Source: Mansonella perstans
Taxonomy: Eukaryota; Nematoda; Chromadorea; Rhabditida; Onchocercidae
Direction of reading: 5' to 3'
DNA length: 64,000 bases
Assembly: GCA_037074765.1 (NCBI GenBank)
Contig: JBAMDO010000236.1
Span: 18,254-82,253 of the forward strand
The notes below the pieces were generated by a model that did no database searches, was not told where the DNA came from, and saw only the letters and a list, made by a program, of their open reading frames with translations. A program made the position numbers and the translations under genes. Positions 49,168 to 62,424 of the stretch are shown here, in pieces. The first letter of the stretch is position 1. Every line of letters starts with the position of its first letter.

Positions 49168-52100
49168 TTAACCTCTTTTAACAGTAAAATCAGAAGGTGA
49201 CGGTACGACCAATTTCCAGAAAGTACAGTTGGTAATTAGCAGTGTAAAACAAACAACACATAAAGAAAGTGATTCAAAAATGAATTTCGGCGCAAAGATT
49301 TTCCACATCATTAAATGTCGTCGATGTATAGTTGCCATTATGCACACTGAAAGCGCCTGAAACTCAGTTGTATTCTAGTTTTTTTTTTTCAGAATGATAA
49401 TTTAACTCTATAGCATATCATTTGAATGTTTTTCCCAAGTAAATTTTCACACAAAAAGAATGCAGAAAACTTGAACTGAATTTTTTTGTCATTGATGACT
49501 TCATAACTTAATATGCAGTTTTTTCTTCTTTTTTTTGGAGACTAAGATGACTTAATGTAAATCTCTGAGATGATTTAATATGAAATTTCCATTTTCACCC
49601 CTACTGTTCATTATCATGCATTAATGTCAACTGAATTATAAATAAGACTTTCGGTACTTCATGACCAATTGGTTGCTCGTCAAAAATGGACTAAGGGATG
49701 CTTAGATGACACGTATGGTTGAGATCATATACATCGAATTTAAAAAAAAAAAAAAGACTGAAGTCTACGATTTCGACATAAATCTTTATATCTCCAAATG
49801 TTAACTTAAACTTACCTTCAGTGAATGAAATAAGATTAATTTATAAGTCCAATGTGAAAGATCAGATTGCCGATAATTCTGTTGCATGACAAACATTGGT
49901 AGTGCAACGCTTGTGATGATTTGTGATGCAAAAATATGCGCAACAACAAGTGTAGCCGGTACTATTTGGATGCCAAAATTACCGGGAACACCCACAAAGG
50001 CTGCTTGCCAAGGAATTGATGAGAATGTTGGTTGATGTGATAAAGAAAAGAATCCATGCGATGACAAGAAAACAATAAATACAATTTGATAATATTCTGA
50101 AAAACAAAACCCACATAAATTGTAATTCTCATAGAAAAAAAAAAGCGCAAAATCTCCAAATGATCAGTCGTGCACTTTTACTATGCGAATACCAAAACTG
50201 AATAAAAAATGGAAATAGGAAGATTTTTTTTAGTGCAAAAAACAATCCGAAAAGTAAAGAGAAAATTTAGAAATAATATTTAAAATTAAAGATACGAAAA
50301 AATAGCATACCATCATCGATAATAAATGGAATGAGGAAAATTATTGTGATTAACGAAAGAAAACTGAATGCTAGACCATCACCAAGGATTAGAAATAAGA
50401 CAGATGAAATGCATAGGAAGTATGATACAGCGCAACCGTTTTGGTTCCAAAATTTTTTTATACGTGCTGCATGGAAACAAATAACTAGTAAATTGATAAA
50501 TGATAACCCATAGACAATCTGCAAATAATGATTTACATTTGCATATTTGTTAATTTGGATGCCAACAAAAAAAGAAAGAATTTAAACGAAGATAAAATTT
50601 TTACTAGCAATATGAAAAAAAAACAATAGTAAAAGATTTGTCAAATATACCATTTAACTGTAAGACTTTAGAGAAGCGTTTTTTACAATATGAAATTATA
50701 GCATTAATGTAATCATTTGTCTCGATATAGCCAAAGACTCTGTTAAGTTCAATCAAGAGCTAACCTGAGCAGTACCAAGTGAAAATTGAGCAAAGCGGTT
50801 AACGGTATTTTCGGGTAACCAAAGAGATAACCATGACGCAATAGTAGCAACTGTTATTGGAAAAATTAATACTGAAGTCCAAATTTCAGATGGATAATTT
50901 CGCAGGAATTTAGTCGACAAGTACGCAGTGATAACTTGCACTGAAATACCCAGCATAAAACGCATTATTTTCATAGGACCTGAAAAAGCAACTGATTTTT
51001 AAGTTAGAAATTTGATCAGTTAATTGCGACGAAAAATTACGACAGCTACAATAATCTATACGTGTTCATTACACTTAAATGAAAAATCCATGGAAGTTTG
51101 AAAAATCCATGCTAGCAGATAATAATTTGCGCTACTTTTTTGCATAAGCTATTTGGATTTGTAGAAATTCACCATAAGGAATATGCGAAAATGACTGTGA
51201 AAATATTGTAGCTTCACATGCATCTCCCTGCTCTTCTCGACATTTTTCAAAGAAAATACCCATTCGCAAAAGTAAAATGATCGTAATGAAGATAAGAAAA
51301 CGTCGCCAACTAAAACGATTTCCTAACACCGTTAAAAAAGATCGCGGACGATGCCGATTATTATGCATCCTGCAAATAATATGTTATGGGAAAAAAACCA
51401 TTGCTGTCCAGTAAAGTTAACAGAATATGATTACAGAGATAAAGTAAGATACTCATAAAACGTATATTTTTCTACTTCCTTATCAGGTTTAAATTAAATA
51501 CCAAACTAACACTAAAATATCTTTTGTTATTTTTTCGCTTCAAAAACTTGTGCTATATTTAAAAGAATCACATTTAGAATTGTTAATGGTTAAATTATAA
51601 ATAAATTTTCCGAAAATCGTATACCTATTTGAAAATGATTGCCAAAATGCAACAGCAACTACGGTTTGCGTCAAGAAACGTATTACGGATGATTCAAAAA
51701 TAATATAGCTATTGGAAAGGAAAGATGACGCATGTGCAATAATCATACAGAACACAGCAATTTCCCAAATTGTTGATGTGAATGAAAATAATGTCCTGGC
51801 TGTTCGAACAAGCCGAATAATCAAAGAGAAGGATAATAAAAGATCCAAAATTGCAATACTGTGTTCCTCATCTCCAATTGAAAAGATGGATATTTGAATG
51901 AGAAATAAACCGGACCGAAAAATCAAAAAAGCAAATGAAATCCTGAAAAAAAATGTACTGAAATGCATGTCAATGCATGACTTATGAAGTTATTCCTGTA
52001 GTTAACGATATTTTAAGATATATTTGAAATACAGAACAAAACGATCATTTAGTGATAATGCCCTTAGAAAAGATAGAACTGTATTTTTTAAAAATTCGGT

Positions 52101-54547
52101 AGCTAGATTTCATAAAAGAAATTCATAATGTCAACCAGCAAACTTCATCCGAAGAAAAAATCTTAGGAAATTTTTGAATTTTATAAAGAAACTTACTTCC
52201 TTGTGCAAAGTGAATCGTAAACTGATAGTATGGCATCAAACAACGACAGAAAACCGATTCGCATGAAACTACTATTAAATTCAGTCCATGAAGTACGTAA
52301 AAGTTTTTGCAAACGACGCATATAATCAATGGAATTTTCTACATTCCCATTATTCTCAAAACTTCGTATCAGTGAATCTAATTCCGGTAATTGAGTTTCC
52401 GCCACAATAGTCCTTCCATAGCGCATCATTTGCTCTGCATTAGTGCTTATCGCTAGGGCCCGGTGTTCCGGTACTATGGTGCAATCAATCAGCGTTCCAA
52501 TATTTGAATATGGTATGGGCGAATCGAGTAACAGACTGATTGTTGGCACAATATCAACCTGAGAAAAAAACATTCCACGTAAACTAACTAAATCTGTCGT
52601 TTCGATTATTCCAAAGAACAAAACAACTGCTAAACATGTGATAAATAAAAACTGATCTATCGAAAATTCTTCACATATCAAGAAAATTTTGCTGAATCTT
52701 TTATAAGTTGAAGAATCTAGGAACCTCAAAATCACTATTTCATGAAAATCACTTTGCAACTGAGAAATGTTACTTTATAATTATCATACAATATATGAAT
52801 GAAGCACTGCTTATCAGCCCAATAAATTCTACTAATCAGTTTTTGGGATGAAGCCCATAGAGGCACAAAATTCAGTTTCTTAATTCTTTTTGTTTTGTCG
52901 GCTAAAAATAAATCAAACCATGTGAACAGGGTTCAAAATCTACCTGTGAAACTGACTCCGGCGGTTCTGCAAAAATTAGTTTCTTTTTGGCAAACATGAA
53001 TAAAGCAGCATCAGTTTCCAGTGGTTCATCGCCACCATGATCACCATTTTCAGTCATTCCATGATCGCCCATTACCAACAATAAAGTATTATTATCCATA
53101 AAATCAATCAGTTTTGTCAAAATTTCATTCATTTGCTTCAGTTTTTTGGACATTTCAGGATGATCTGCTCCATATTTATGTCCACAATGATCAACACCAA
53201 GAAAATGCGCTATCAACACGGTCCAATCCGATTTTGCAAGCTCATCAAAAAGATTATCTGGAATATGATCAATCTAAAAATATAACAAGGAAGACATTGA
53301 TCTAAAAGAAACTTCATGACACTGAAAAAATTTATTCGTTTGATAAAACACACCTGAAATCATTTGATCAACAGTATGAAGATCATTTATATCGAAAGAT
53401 GGTAAATGATATTTACGTTTAAATTGTTTTGGATACAGTGAAACCCTGAAAAAAAGTAAGCAATATTAAGTGCAGTTACAAGCAAAAAGAAACCACTGCC
53501 ATTATACAATCAGCATTTTGATTGCAGAACTGTTCCGAAGATATAAATCAAAACAAACCAAACAATTCCTGAATCTCTAATTTTAAAATTCATTTTTTGA
53601 AGAACACCATTCCAATTTTCAGCGAAAGAGAGCTTATTTTCAAATCCACTTACTACATTCGTTGTTGTGAATTTTAAATTTACCACGTATCGTCACCGAG
53701 CATAATAATACTTCGATTCGTTCCGATAATTTCATCAATCCAGTTATCTTCCAGTACTGCAGTACTTGCGAAATTCGAACCAACATCAATAAAAGTTGGA
53801 AGTGAGCCGGTGGTTAGTGCTTTTAGACGCTGCATTGTAGTAGTTGGAGCATCAGCACGGAAATGCATCAAAACTGCTGATTCTAAAATTTGACTTCAAG
53901 CAATAATTTGTTAAGAACTACGACAGAAAAAAATCAGTTCTCTGAAAATTGCTAATTTTGCACCAAATTCATACCAATCTTAATTTTTTATAACGTTACT
54001 AGGCTAACTACCTTTGATGGTGGCATAGTAAAGAGCAATTTTTACCATTATAATCATCAATCTCTATTATTCTTTCGCCACCAATTTTTACTTGGAACCG
54101 TTTTGTCTCCAAGAGCTTTTAGTGTTCAGAACTTCCAGCATATTCACAAACTAGAGGTAGAAGAGAAAACATTTACTTACCCCTATTATCATTAAGTAAA
54201 CGAGTAATAGTTGAGAAGTGACCGACGTATGCTTTATTGCTATTGTTGAATTGTGGATGAGGTGGCGCAACAAAATCATATCGTAGAGCATCAATGAGAA
54301 CAATAACAACTCGTTGATATTGAGCTTGAAACCAACAAGTATCTTTTGAAGCAATGTCCGAACATGAACTGCGTAATGTGAGCTCAACTCGTTTAAGCAA
54401 GAAACCATGTTGAAAGAGAAGTAATGATATGAAAAATGAAATGCCAATGAATGCAATATTGAACAGATGAGCCTGAAAAACCTCACAAATTTATTAAATT
54501 TAAATTAGTATGACAATTTCTAAAAACAATATCGTCTTTATGACCAT
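49168..54547 (-). CDS. PIGO: GPI ethanolamine phosphate transferase 3, PIGO
   Basis: ER enzyme that adds ethanolamine phosphate to the third mannose of the GPI anchor, the link later used by GPI transamidase. Coding exons in order: 54547-54545 (ATG only, tentative), 54472-54181, 53882-53684, 53445-53352, 53273-52944, 52558-52197, 51942-51625, 51369-51173, 50979-50765, 50518-50311, 50096-49816 and 49356-49168. All join in phase, about 895 residues. An N-terminal membrane anchor precedes FLLKRVELT. The alkaline-phosphatase-type catalytic domain shows [13 protein letters not shown] (metal-binding D62), [19 protein letters not shown] (Thr nucleophile region), [21 protein letters not shown] and [15 protein letters not shown]. 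Many membrane segments follow. The C-terminal signatures are [15 protein letters not shown] and [18 protein letters not shown]. It is shorter than human PIGO (about 1,090) mainly in the membrane part. The exon 51369-51173 donor (TATG/GTGAAT) was chosen to keep phase. Confidence 0.93.
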
Positions 54548-54743
54548 AAAATGGAAATTTTCATTTCATATATTGGCATAAATCGTACTATTTCCTTCAA
54601 ACTTCATTAGTGAATACCTCATTTCTTTTTTGGCACACATAATTATATCAATATATTTCAATGCTTCATACAGTGCTGGATTTATTTTTTTATTAAATTT
54701 CTTCAGTATAATTTTCAACAAATGCAACATACAATTTTGCCAT

Positions 54744-55940
54744 TCATTTGCTCGAGATTGACCATGGAACCGCTACCAATGGAAGTGCACGAAAATGTCG
54801 CAATTCCTTTGGTATATCTTCAGAGTCTGCAAATGGAAAAAATAATTTAAAAAAAAAAAAAAGAACTTAAACTGAGATAGAATTTACATATTTGCAATAA
54901 GTAACTTAAAAATTTAGCATCTCTTACTAAGAAACTTTTGGATTGGCAATTTAAGCAAAGTTATGATCATCTTATAATTAGCTCATATATAACCTTTTAC
55001 TTATTTTTAAATATTGCTTAATTAGAAACAAATAAATTTAATAATTTCGAATCCTAACCTTCTGAATAATCTAATGACATGAATCGGACAAAATCTCTGG
55101 TTGACGGTAATGTCTCAATATCCAGATCTTTTTTTACGTTCTTCTGTTCCACTTTCTCGGTAATCGTATTTGCTTCTTTCAGAATAATTTCACTTATTTT
55201 GTCTTTTTCCTCAGTAATTTTCTCTTCTGGAATTTTAGTTTTATTTTTGTTCTTCACTATTCCTGCATCTTTATTCACCTCCAAACTTTTTGCTTCTACT
55301 TTCCTGTTTATTGCTATTTCTGCAATTTTAATTTTTTCTTTTCCTCTCGAAAAACTTTTGCCTTTCGAAGTATAGCCTTCAACTTTTCTTTCTTTTTCTT
55401 TTTCGTCGTCTAAATTCCAATTTCTTTTTTGTTTTTTCCTTGTATTATCATAATCGTGCACATTTATTGTGCTCGCTCTCAGATCCTTTTGAGGTAATCT
55501 ATTTTTAACGTCACTTCCACGTCGTTTCAATTCTTTCGTCAATTTCTTTCGATACTCTTCCCGACGCTGTTCATGCAATGATTCTAGCAGTGCTTTTTTC
55601 ACATCACTTCTATCAAATCCTTCCTGAAATTGCGAATTTAATCTGAGCAAGGATTCATTGGGTGAGATAAAACATAAAAGAATCCACCGGACAAATTTCT
55701 TGACCTACACTGAAGGTATCATCCCAAGCGTCCTTTGCCTATTTTAATTTAATCTGAGATTTCTGGAGAATGATTATTTAGTTTCGTAATTGAAAATTTC
55801 TTTAAATTTCACTGAATTATCCAAGTTTTTATAGAAAAAAACCCTATTGCCTTCTCTTTAATAATCACCTCTTCTTTAACTTCTAAACGTGGTCTTAAAA
55901 GTCGCTGTTCATCGGAACGCTTTGCAAGATTTCTTCGCAT
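54744..55940 (-). CDS. Unrecognised highly charged protein, 239 residues
   Basis: I do not recognise the family. Exons in order: 55940-55869, 55623-55059 and 54826-54744, in phase, 239 residues. The N terminus MRRNLAKRSDEQRLLRPRLE is basic. A helix or coiled coil follows (DVKKALLESLHEQRREEYRK). The middle is rich in Lys and Glu and low in hydrophobics, so probably disordered. The C terminus is more varied: TRDFVRFMSLDYSEDSEDIP, then KELRHFRALPL. No signal peptide, membrane segment or zinc motif is visible. The stop lies about 200 bp upstream of the likely PIGO start on the same strand, a spacing seen in nematode operons. The composition hints at a nuclear or cytoskeletal scaffold, but that is only a guess. 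Confidence 0.7.
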
Positions 55941-57641
55941 CAACAAGCGTAATCATTCAAGGATGATACAAAACTAGAAGTATAAAATTAATTATTCTTG
56001 ATCTTGAATTATTCAAAAGTTTCCGGACCGATCCAAATTTAAATATGAGCAGATATTAAATTTATATTCATAATGAATTTATAAGAAATCATAAGAAAAA
56101 ATTCGCCACAAACTAAATCCACAAAAAAACTAATTCAATATAAATTAAATTGAAATTAGAATTCTGTAAACCTCAAACTTACACTATCTATATCAAATCG
56201 AAAATAAACTTCTTTCAATGTTTATTTAACGAATTGAATTCCTGCGACTCATATGAAGTTCCCATAATTTCTATAATTTACTCTTGAATTTCATAGTTCA
56301 TACTCAATGTTGCATACTCTTTAAAATTTCTACATCTTACATAAAATTACATTAACAATCTATGATGTACAACAGCATTTCAGCTGTCTGTAACAATCTA
56401 CATACATTGGTATATAGTGCAAAAAAAAGTGAAACATTAAGAACATTTTTTTCCATGATAAAGAAATAATAATAAAAAAAAAAAAAAAAAAAAAAAACCA
56501 TGCAGCCTACAATTATTTATTCACTAACACGTAAAAACGTGAAGCATTCCAGAAGAAAATAAATGCATAAACTGAAGCGAGAGAGAAAAATATATATAAA
56601 AATAGCAAGTACTTCATTTAGAAAGCACGCAAGTTATAGATTTTTCCAAATTTTAAAGCAATAAATGCACACTGTTACAAAAAATGACGAATAAAACAAT
56701 CCAGTTCTATATCACAATAAGTTATTTGAGAAATAAAACATTTAATGAAGAATGATGGCAACGATGGATTATTCCGGATCTCTTAACAGAAGAATCAATC
56801 AGTGTCGGTTTTATAGACTGGACTGACAAGCTGAAACGATGAACTACATTCGACTTTACTATCGAAACCATTCCAAATAATCGTACTTAGCTATTTCTAC
56901 AGTGGTTGAAAAACATATTCATTTATAACCAACTCCACTCCCTCAATTCATGCTTCAGAAAAAAAACAAATTTACGGAACTATTGGAAATTTCTTCTCCA
57001 GTTTTATGGATTTTTCACTTTATTTTGTCAGGTACATTCTTTAAAAGATTCCTAGACTTAATCACATAGATTTTTCCAAGCAAGCCTTCGGAAATGCTCC
57101 GGGATCGACGTCTTAACTGCAAGTAAATGGTATTTCGTCTCTCAAATTCTCTGAATTTCTTATATCTACTCTCAATTTCGACAATGGAAGAAAGCGATTT
57201 TTCCAAAAAAAAAAGATAATGCATAATAATATTTTTTCTTACTCAAAACAAAAACAAGATCGAGAGCATTAAGATTTAAATAATCTGCGAATTCTAAAGA
57301 ACATCAAATTTACAAAATGACTACCAAGGCAACACACCAATGAAAGAATCAATTTTCAGTTTTATAACTGCTGCACAAGTATAAAACTGAAGATTATCTG
57401 AAATTTAACAAATTTTCAGTAAAATGAACTTCCATTTCTTCTGAAATATACAGCCCGAATTTTGTTATCAACCGGACCTTTCATCAACAACGAATTCAGA
57501 GTATGAAAACAAAAGTCAATGAAAATACCAAGAGAGCTCCCTTTCTATACAATAGAAGTTATATATTTTTGTTCTTAAATACAAAAAGCACTACCAATAC
57601 TGTCTACTTAAACCGAATAAACTTACGCAAATAAAAAAAAT
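55941..57641. other. Intergenic 1.7 kb between two minus-strand genes
   Basis: AT-rich DNA with a long A run at 56475-56498. It should hold the 3' UTR of the upstream gene and the promoter of the 239-residue gene. The frame at 57015-57224 has no family or splice support. Confidence 0.45.
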
Positions 57642-60600
57642 TTACGATACATCTATTTCGCCTTCCTTTTCTCGCACCGCAAATGGAATCCCACTCAATT
57701 TTTCTAATCTTTCACCTTCTTTTCCTATTTTATCCACTGTAACTTTGCAATTCGCCTTTCTCATTTTATTTCCTATAATATCTGCTGACTCAGGTTCCTC
57801 GGCAGTAATACATGGAATCGTTAGTGTTTCAGAAACATCATTTATGATTTCAGCGGAAATTTTCGATGATTTTTGACTTACAACTAATCCGTTGCTATCC
57901 GAGATTTTTGGTTTGCTGGATGATACTCCATTGGAAGAGCATGATGACTTGCTTCCCTTCTTACTGGAACTTTTCCTCGATGACCGATTGGAAGAACCCG
58001 AATAAGTTTCTCCATTTTCTGTCCCAGTCAACTTTCGGTATAATTTTTTTTCAGAGGGATCCCTGGTTAGAACAACTGGTTTTTGGGAGTTATCAATTTC
58101 AAGTATTTCTTTCTTGTCAATGACCTTAAACTTTTCACTCCCGCTCGAAGAATTTCCTTCCACTGTTTCGAGTCTTGTTTTTATGCTCTTTGAAGAATTT
58201 CCACCTTCAAGAATCGATGTGCTATTTTTAACCAACAAAGATGAAGCTGATTTTTCGCGAGCCATTCGAAGCCTGCAAAACGATTATAAAAGCTATAAAA
58301 TAACACAAAATCCATTAGAAATAGAAGGTATGACTTTAGTATAATATAGAATACCAGAAACATTTAAACATTTGATGAGATCTTTTCACGATGTAATCAC
58401 AGTTGATTATTGTTATCAGGTTTGCGAAGTAAAGGATGGCAGAAGTTTTGACATTTATTTTAATTCATTTTCTACTAAGTGGATAGAATTATTCCAAACA
58501 TTATCAAAAGCACTCTGCCAAATAAATTTTTGATTTCCAAATTTCCAAAATGTTGTCACACCTAAGCTTGGACAGCCTTTTTTTATCCGACTTCGATGCT
58601 GGACGAATGAGGCGATGCAATTTGAATGGAGCATCTTTTGGCAGTTTCGGTGGATTCAGAGGATCAGGGTTGTAAACGTTGAGCAATGCATGTGCCATGT
58701 ATACTTTTTGGCTAGTCTGTACTGATCGACCGCTGCGGTTCTTCTGAATACAAGCTGTGGAACGCGTTGCCACTCCTTCACTGTCTTCCTCATCAAAACT
58801 GTCATCGAACAAATTATGACGTGATGTGCAGCGGCCATAAAATACCTTTAAATAATTTATTTCAAGAAATCTTTTCCATTTTTATTGTCTCTTTTATTGT
58901 TGAATGGAAAATCGTTCACCAGAATTTATGAGGAATTCTAAGAAAAGATTATACAGCGATCTATTGGAAAGAAAAAGTTTTATGACAGTGATTTAAACAA
59001 CAACAAAAGAGTGTTTCCATGGGTTCCTGAAACACATTAAGTAAACTTTTCTATATTTTCTTCCAATAAAAACTAAATTCTCGAAAAAAGATTAAAATGG
59101 CACAAAAAAACATAATTTAGATCTTTTCATTTTTCAGCAAAATGAAATTTGATTGTGGAATGAGTAGCTTTTTATTAAAAATGTTTTCATTTATTTACCT
59201 CATTTTTATCACTTTTACGTGCCGAATGACGGACAGCTTCGATGCGTTTGCGATACCGCTCAATGACACTGTTATCCAGTGAAATATCTTTGATCACATT
59301 CCGAAGCTAAAAATTCATCCACTGGAATGAAACAGAATTACCTTATGATGTTTTCAACAAGGATCTCAATCAGATCATTTTCAATTAAGCCCGTCAAATC
59401 TAAAAAAATCAATAAATATGTGTCCGCAAAACTACCTGCGTTTTTCTTTCACAACCATGATCTCTTCTCCTCTTGACTACTAAAAGATTATCTAAAAAAA
59501 TAAAGGCTGATGAGATAATAATCAAGAATCATCGATTAAAGTTCTACAGCTAAGAATGCTAAAGTATATCTCATCAAACATTACCAGACGTGACTGTTCA
59601 GAAGAAGAATTAAAAAACTATTCCATTTCAAATTCTCCCATTTTTCTTTTCCGTATTACTAACCAAACCAACTAAAATTCTACTCTTCTTCATAAAATAG
59701 AAAGTGGGATTGTACTCGGCTTAAATTTTTTCCTGTCTCTTCTTCTTTCCATGTTAATTTGAATAGTACATTAATAATCTTCATCTAATATTTAACACAA
59801 GAACGTCTTAAGAATTATTTAAAACTGAATCCCATCGCGTTTTACTTATGAAGTAACACTTACTGCAGGTGATGTAATAGTAGAACACGCATTAGTTTCT
59901 TCATTTAATCGATCCAGCACAGCAAAACGTTCGTTTAAATTTATACGTGCAGGACGTGCTCGTGAGACGTTAGGGAGATTGGAAGAAGATAATGATGATG
60001 GTACTGAATTGCGCGTTTTTTTCGGCTGCATTTTACCATGTGGAAGACTCTTCCTTTTCCGCGGTTGCTGCTGGGATTGGTTTTTCAAACTCTTTTCTAA
60101 CAGTGATGCCAGCTTTTCGTTTTTACGTGCCGGAACTGAAATTTACCGATTAAAATTCGAGATTTTACGACATTCGATCTATGTAATTTATTTTGAACGA
60201 TACGATGAAATTCCAATACGAGAACTAAAATTAATAGCCAATTGAGAATCAATTCTCCTGGATACTGATATGGGTAAAACGAGAAAAAATGGTGCAATTA
60301 ATTTAGAGAAGGCAGACAACATATATTTGTTGTTCAGGAATGTATGAGCACAAGAAGGTGACAATCAAAGGCCTCACTTTTAATATTTTTCATAATTATT
60401 CAGTACTCATTTTTGCAACACCTCTTCCAGTCAGCAGAGTTTAAAAAAACTCATTACCAATTTTATTCAAATGTAATGTCATTAATGAAATGAATAAAGC
60501 ACGAAGAAAATGGATGATAACATTGAAAATTGCAAAGTATAAATGTAAAATCCAGCATTCTTACAAAAAAAAAAAAAAAAGTGAAAAATTAAACTAAATC

Positions 60601-62424
60601 AAGCTTCAATCTTTTGAAGGAAACAAAGATAACTTACTTCGATTAAGTTTACTAAGTGGTGTTTGCATAACGTTCTCATCATCTTTAGAAATTTTCTCAT
60701 CCAATTTCTTCTTCATTTTCGACTTCGGTGTTGACGGTACAACTATTTCACCAAGGTCATCACCTTCACTAATTGTGCTCGAAGATGAACTGTCACTTCC
60801 ACTTGCCTTCTCTTCTTCTACCTCTTTATTTTCGTCTTAAAATATTTAAAGTTATTCTCTTCTAACTTTCAAGGAATTAATAATGCATGAAGATGAAATT
60901 AAATTTAAAAAAAAAAATTAAGCTAGAAATGAAAGCGTTAGGAAGAAAGCCATTAATCTGACAAATTCTTACTAAGATTACAAATACAAATATAATAACT
61001 GCATAAAATATTCAATGTAATTTAAGCTTAACGAAATGCAACCTATCTATCATTGAGAGTCCGAAAAGCAGCAAGATGATAAGATAGTGTTTTAAAGCAA
61101 AAATAAAAATTTCAAGTTTAATTTTTCAGGATATCAATTGAAATAGATTACAAGTAAATGTAAAAATTATTCAGTTATAGGTTAACACATATATAAATAT
61201 CAACAAATAAACATTGAAAGCACTGATAATCTCAATGTTTTTAGCTTATTAATTCTAATCAAGATAGAATGCACATGCATGAAATTATTTTACAGTCAAA
61301 AAGATGAGAAACATGAAATCTAGCCTTAACAACGATAATTTTAACACTCTGAATATATTTTAAAATGCCAGGCCAAAATTGAAAGCTAGCAAATAACAAC
61401 GACAAAGAATCAATAACTATTATCAGAATCAGGTGAACGAACGATGAATTATGGCCCAAATCCATCAATTTCCATCACTTGATAAGAGTTGTTCGCTTGT
61501 AGACGACAACTTTGCTGTGAAATCGATTGAAATGCAAATTTTAAGGATGATGAATTGAAAAGCCACGAATAATTTGGCAAACCAAGAATTTCGGTTCAAA
61601 ATTTCGATGCCAATGATGCTTTGATTTTACTCAACATATAATTAAAATGGAAAATTCGGAAATGAAGAAATTTTACGGTGAGAATGCATCAGTGAAAAAT
61701 TCGCTCAGCGAAGTGAAATTAATCTTTCAATTCTTCAAAAGTAATTCAGTCAGTTCAGTCCTCTCAGTCCTCAATTCAGTTCTCAACAATATCAGATATA
61801 AATCACCGATTTATATCTGATGGATATATTTCGTGGGAAAAATTAAGCTAAAGAGACAAGAACAAAGCAAATGATCCGATGGATTTCAATAGATCATTCT
61901 ATAAAATTCAATATTATAAACAAAACATAATTGGTATGAATAAAATGGTAATCTAAAAAAAAAAGAGAAAAATTCGGCAATTCATAGATTATAAAAAAGC
62001 AAATCAAAAAGGAAACATTTATTAAATTTTTTTAAAATCGACCACTGGCCATTTGGTCAATAATTATAAAATAGTATCATCTATAATTATATATATAATG
62101 ATGAGTCATCAATATGAAGAATAAGATGCTGAAATATCAATGAAAATATTGATTTGTAAAAAGCTAAATCGATGAAATATAGGGAAAAGATAAGTAGAAA
62201 TTATACAATCAATCACTTTTTTTTATCATGATTTACTTCTTTAATAATTAAATATAAAATCTTAAAAAAGTTCAGAGATATACAGAGAAAATGTAATGAC
62301 AATAATAGCCATGAAAAATCAATATACTAATTATAACATAAATGTAAATAGATAATTAGAAGTTATATATGTGACATTTACTTTGACCTTTTTTCTTGGC
62401 ATTCATTTCACTAATTAATTTCAT
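57642..62424 (-). CDS. Unrecognised basic, serine-rich protein, about 511 residues
   Basis: I do not recognise the family. Six exons in order: 62424-62382, 60835-60638, 60135-59864, 59306-59199, 58845-58562 and 58272-57642; all join in phase. The first exon (MKLISEMNAKKKGQ) is the least certain: it rests on a GTAAAT donor of the right phase 1.5 kb away. Next come an acidic/Ser stretch, a basic region (PRKRKSLPHGKMQPKKTRNS, a likely nuclear signal) and ARINLNERFAVLDRLNEET. The best-conserved-looking core follows: LRNVIKDISLDNSVIERYRK, RIEAVRHSARKSDK, FYGRCTSRHNLFDDSFDEED, KVYMAHALLNVYNPDPLNPP and KDAPFKLHRLIRP. The C-terminal 200 residues are Ser/Lys-rich and probably disordered, with poly-Ser runs. 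A nuclear role is an inference from composition. Confidence 0.7.
61791..61821. repeat. Perfect 14-bp inverted repeat with 3-base loop
   Basis: ATCAGATATAAATC, ACC, GATTTATATCTGAT: a perfect hairpin in intron 1 of the minus-strand gene. It is preceded by short TCAGTCC-like repeats at about 61746-61782. Confidence 0.85.

Noticed and set aside
51136..51172. Extension of a PIGO exon to a donor at GTAGCG
   Set aside because: It leaves the wrong phase for the next exon; the donor at TATG/GTGAAT keeps frame.
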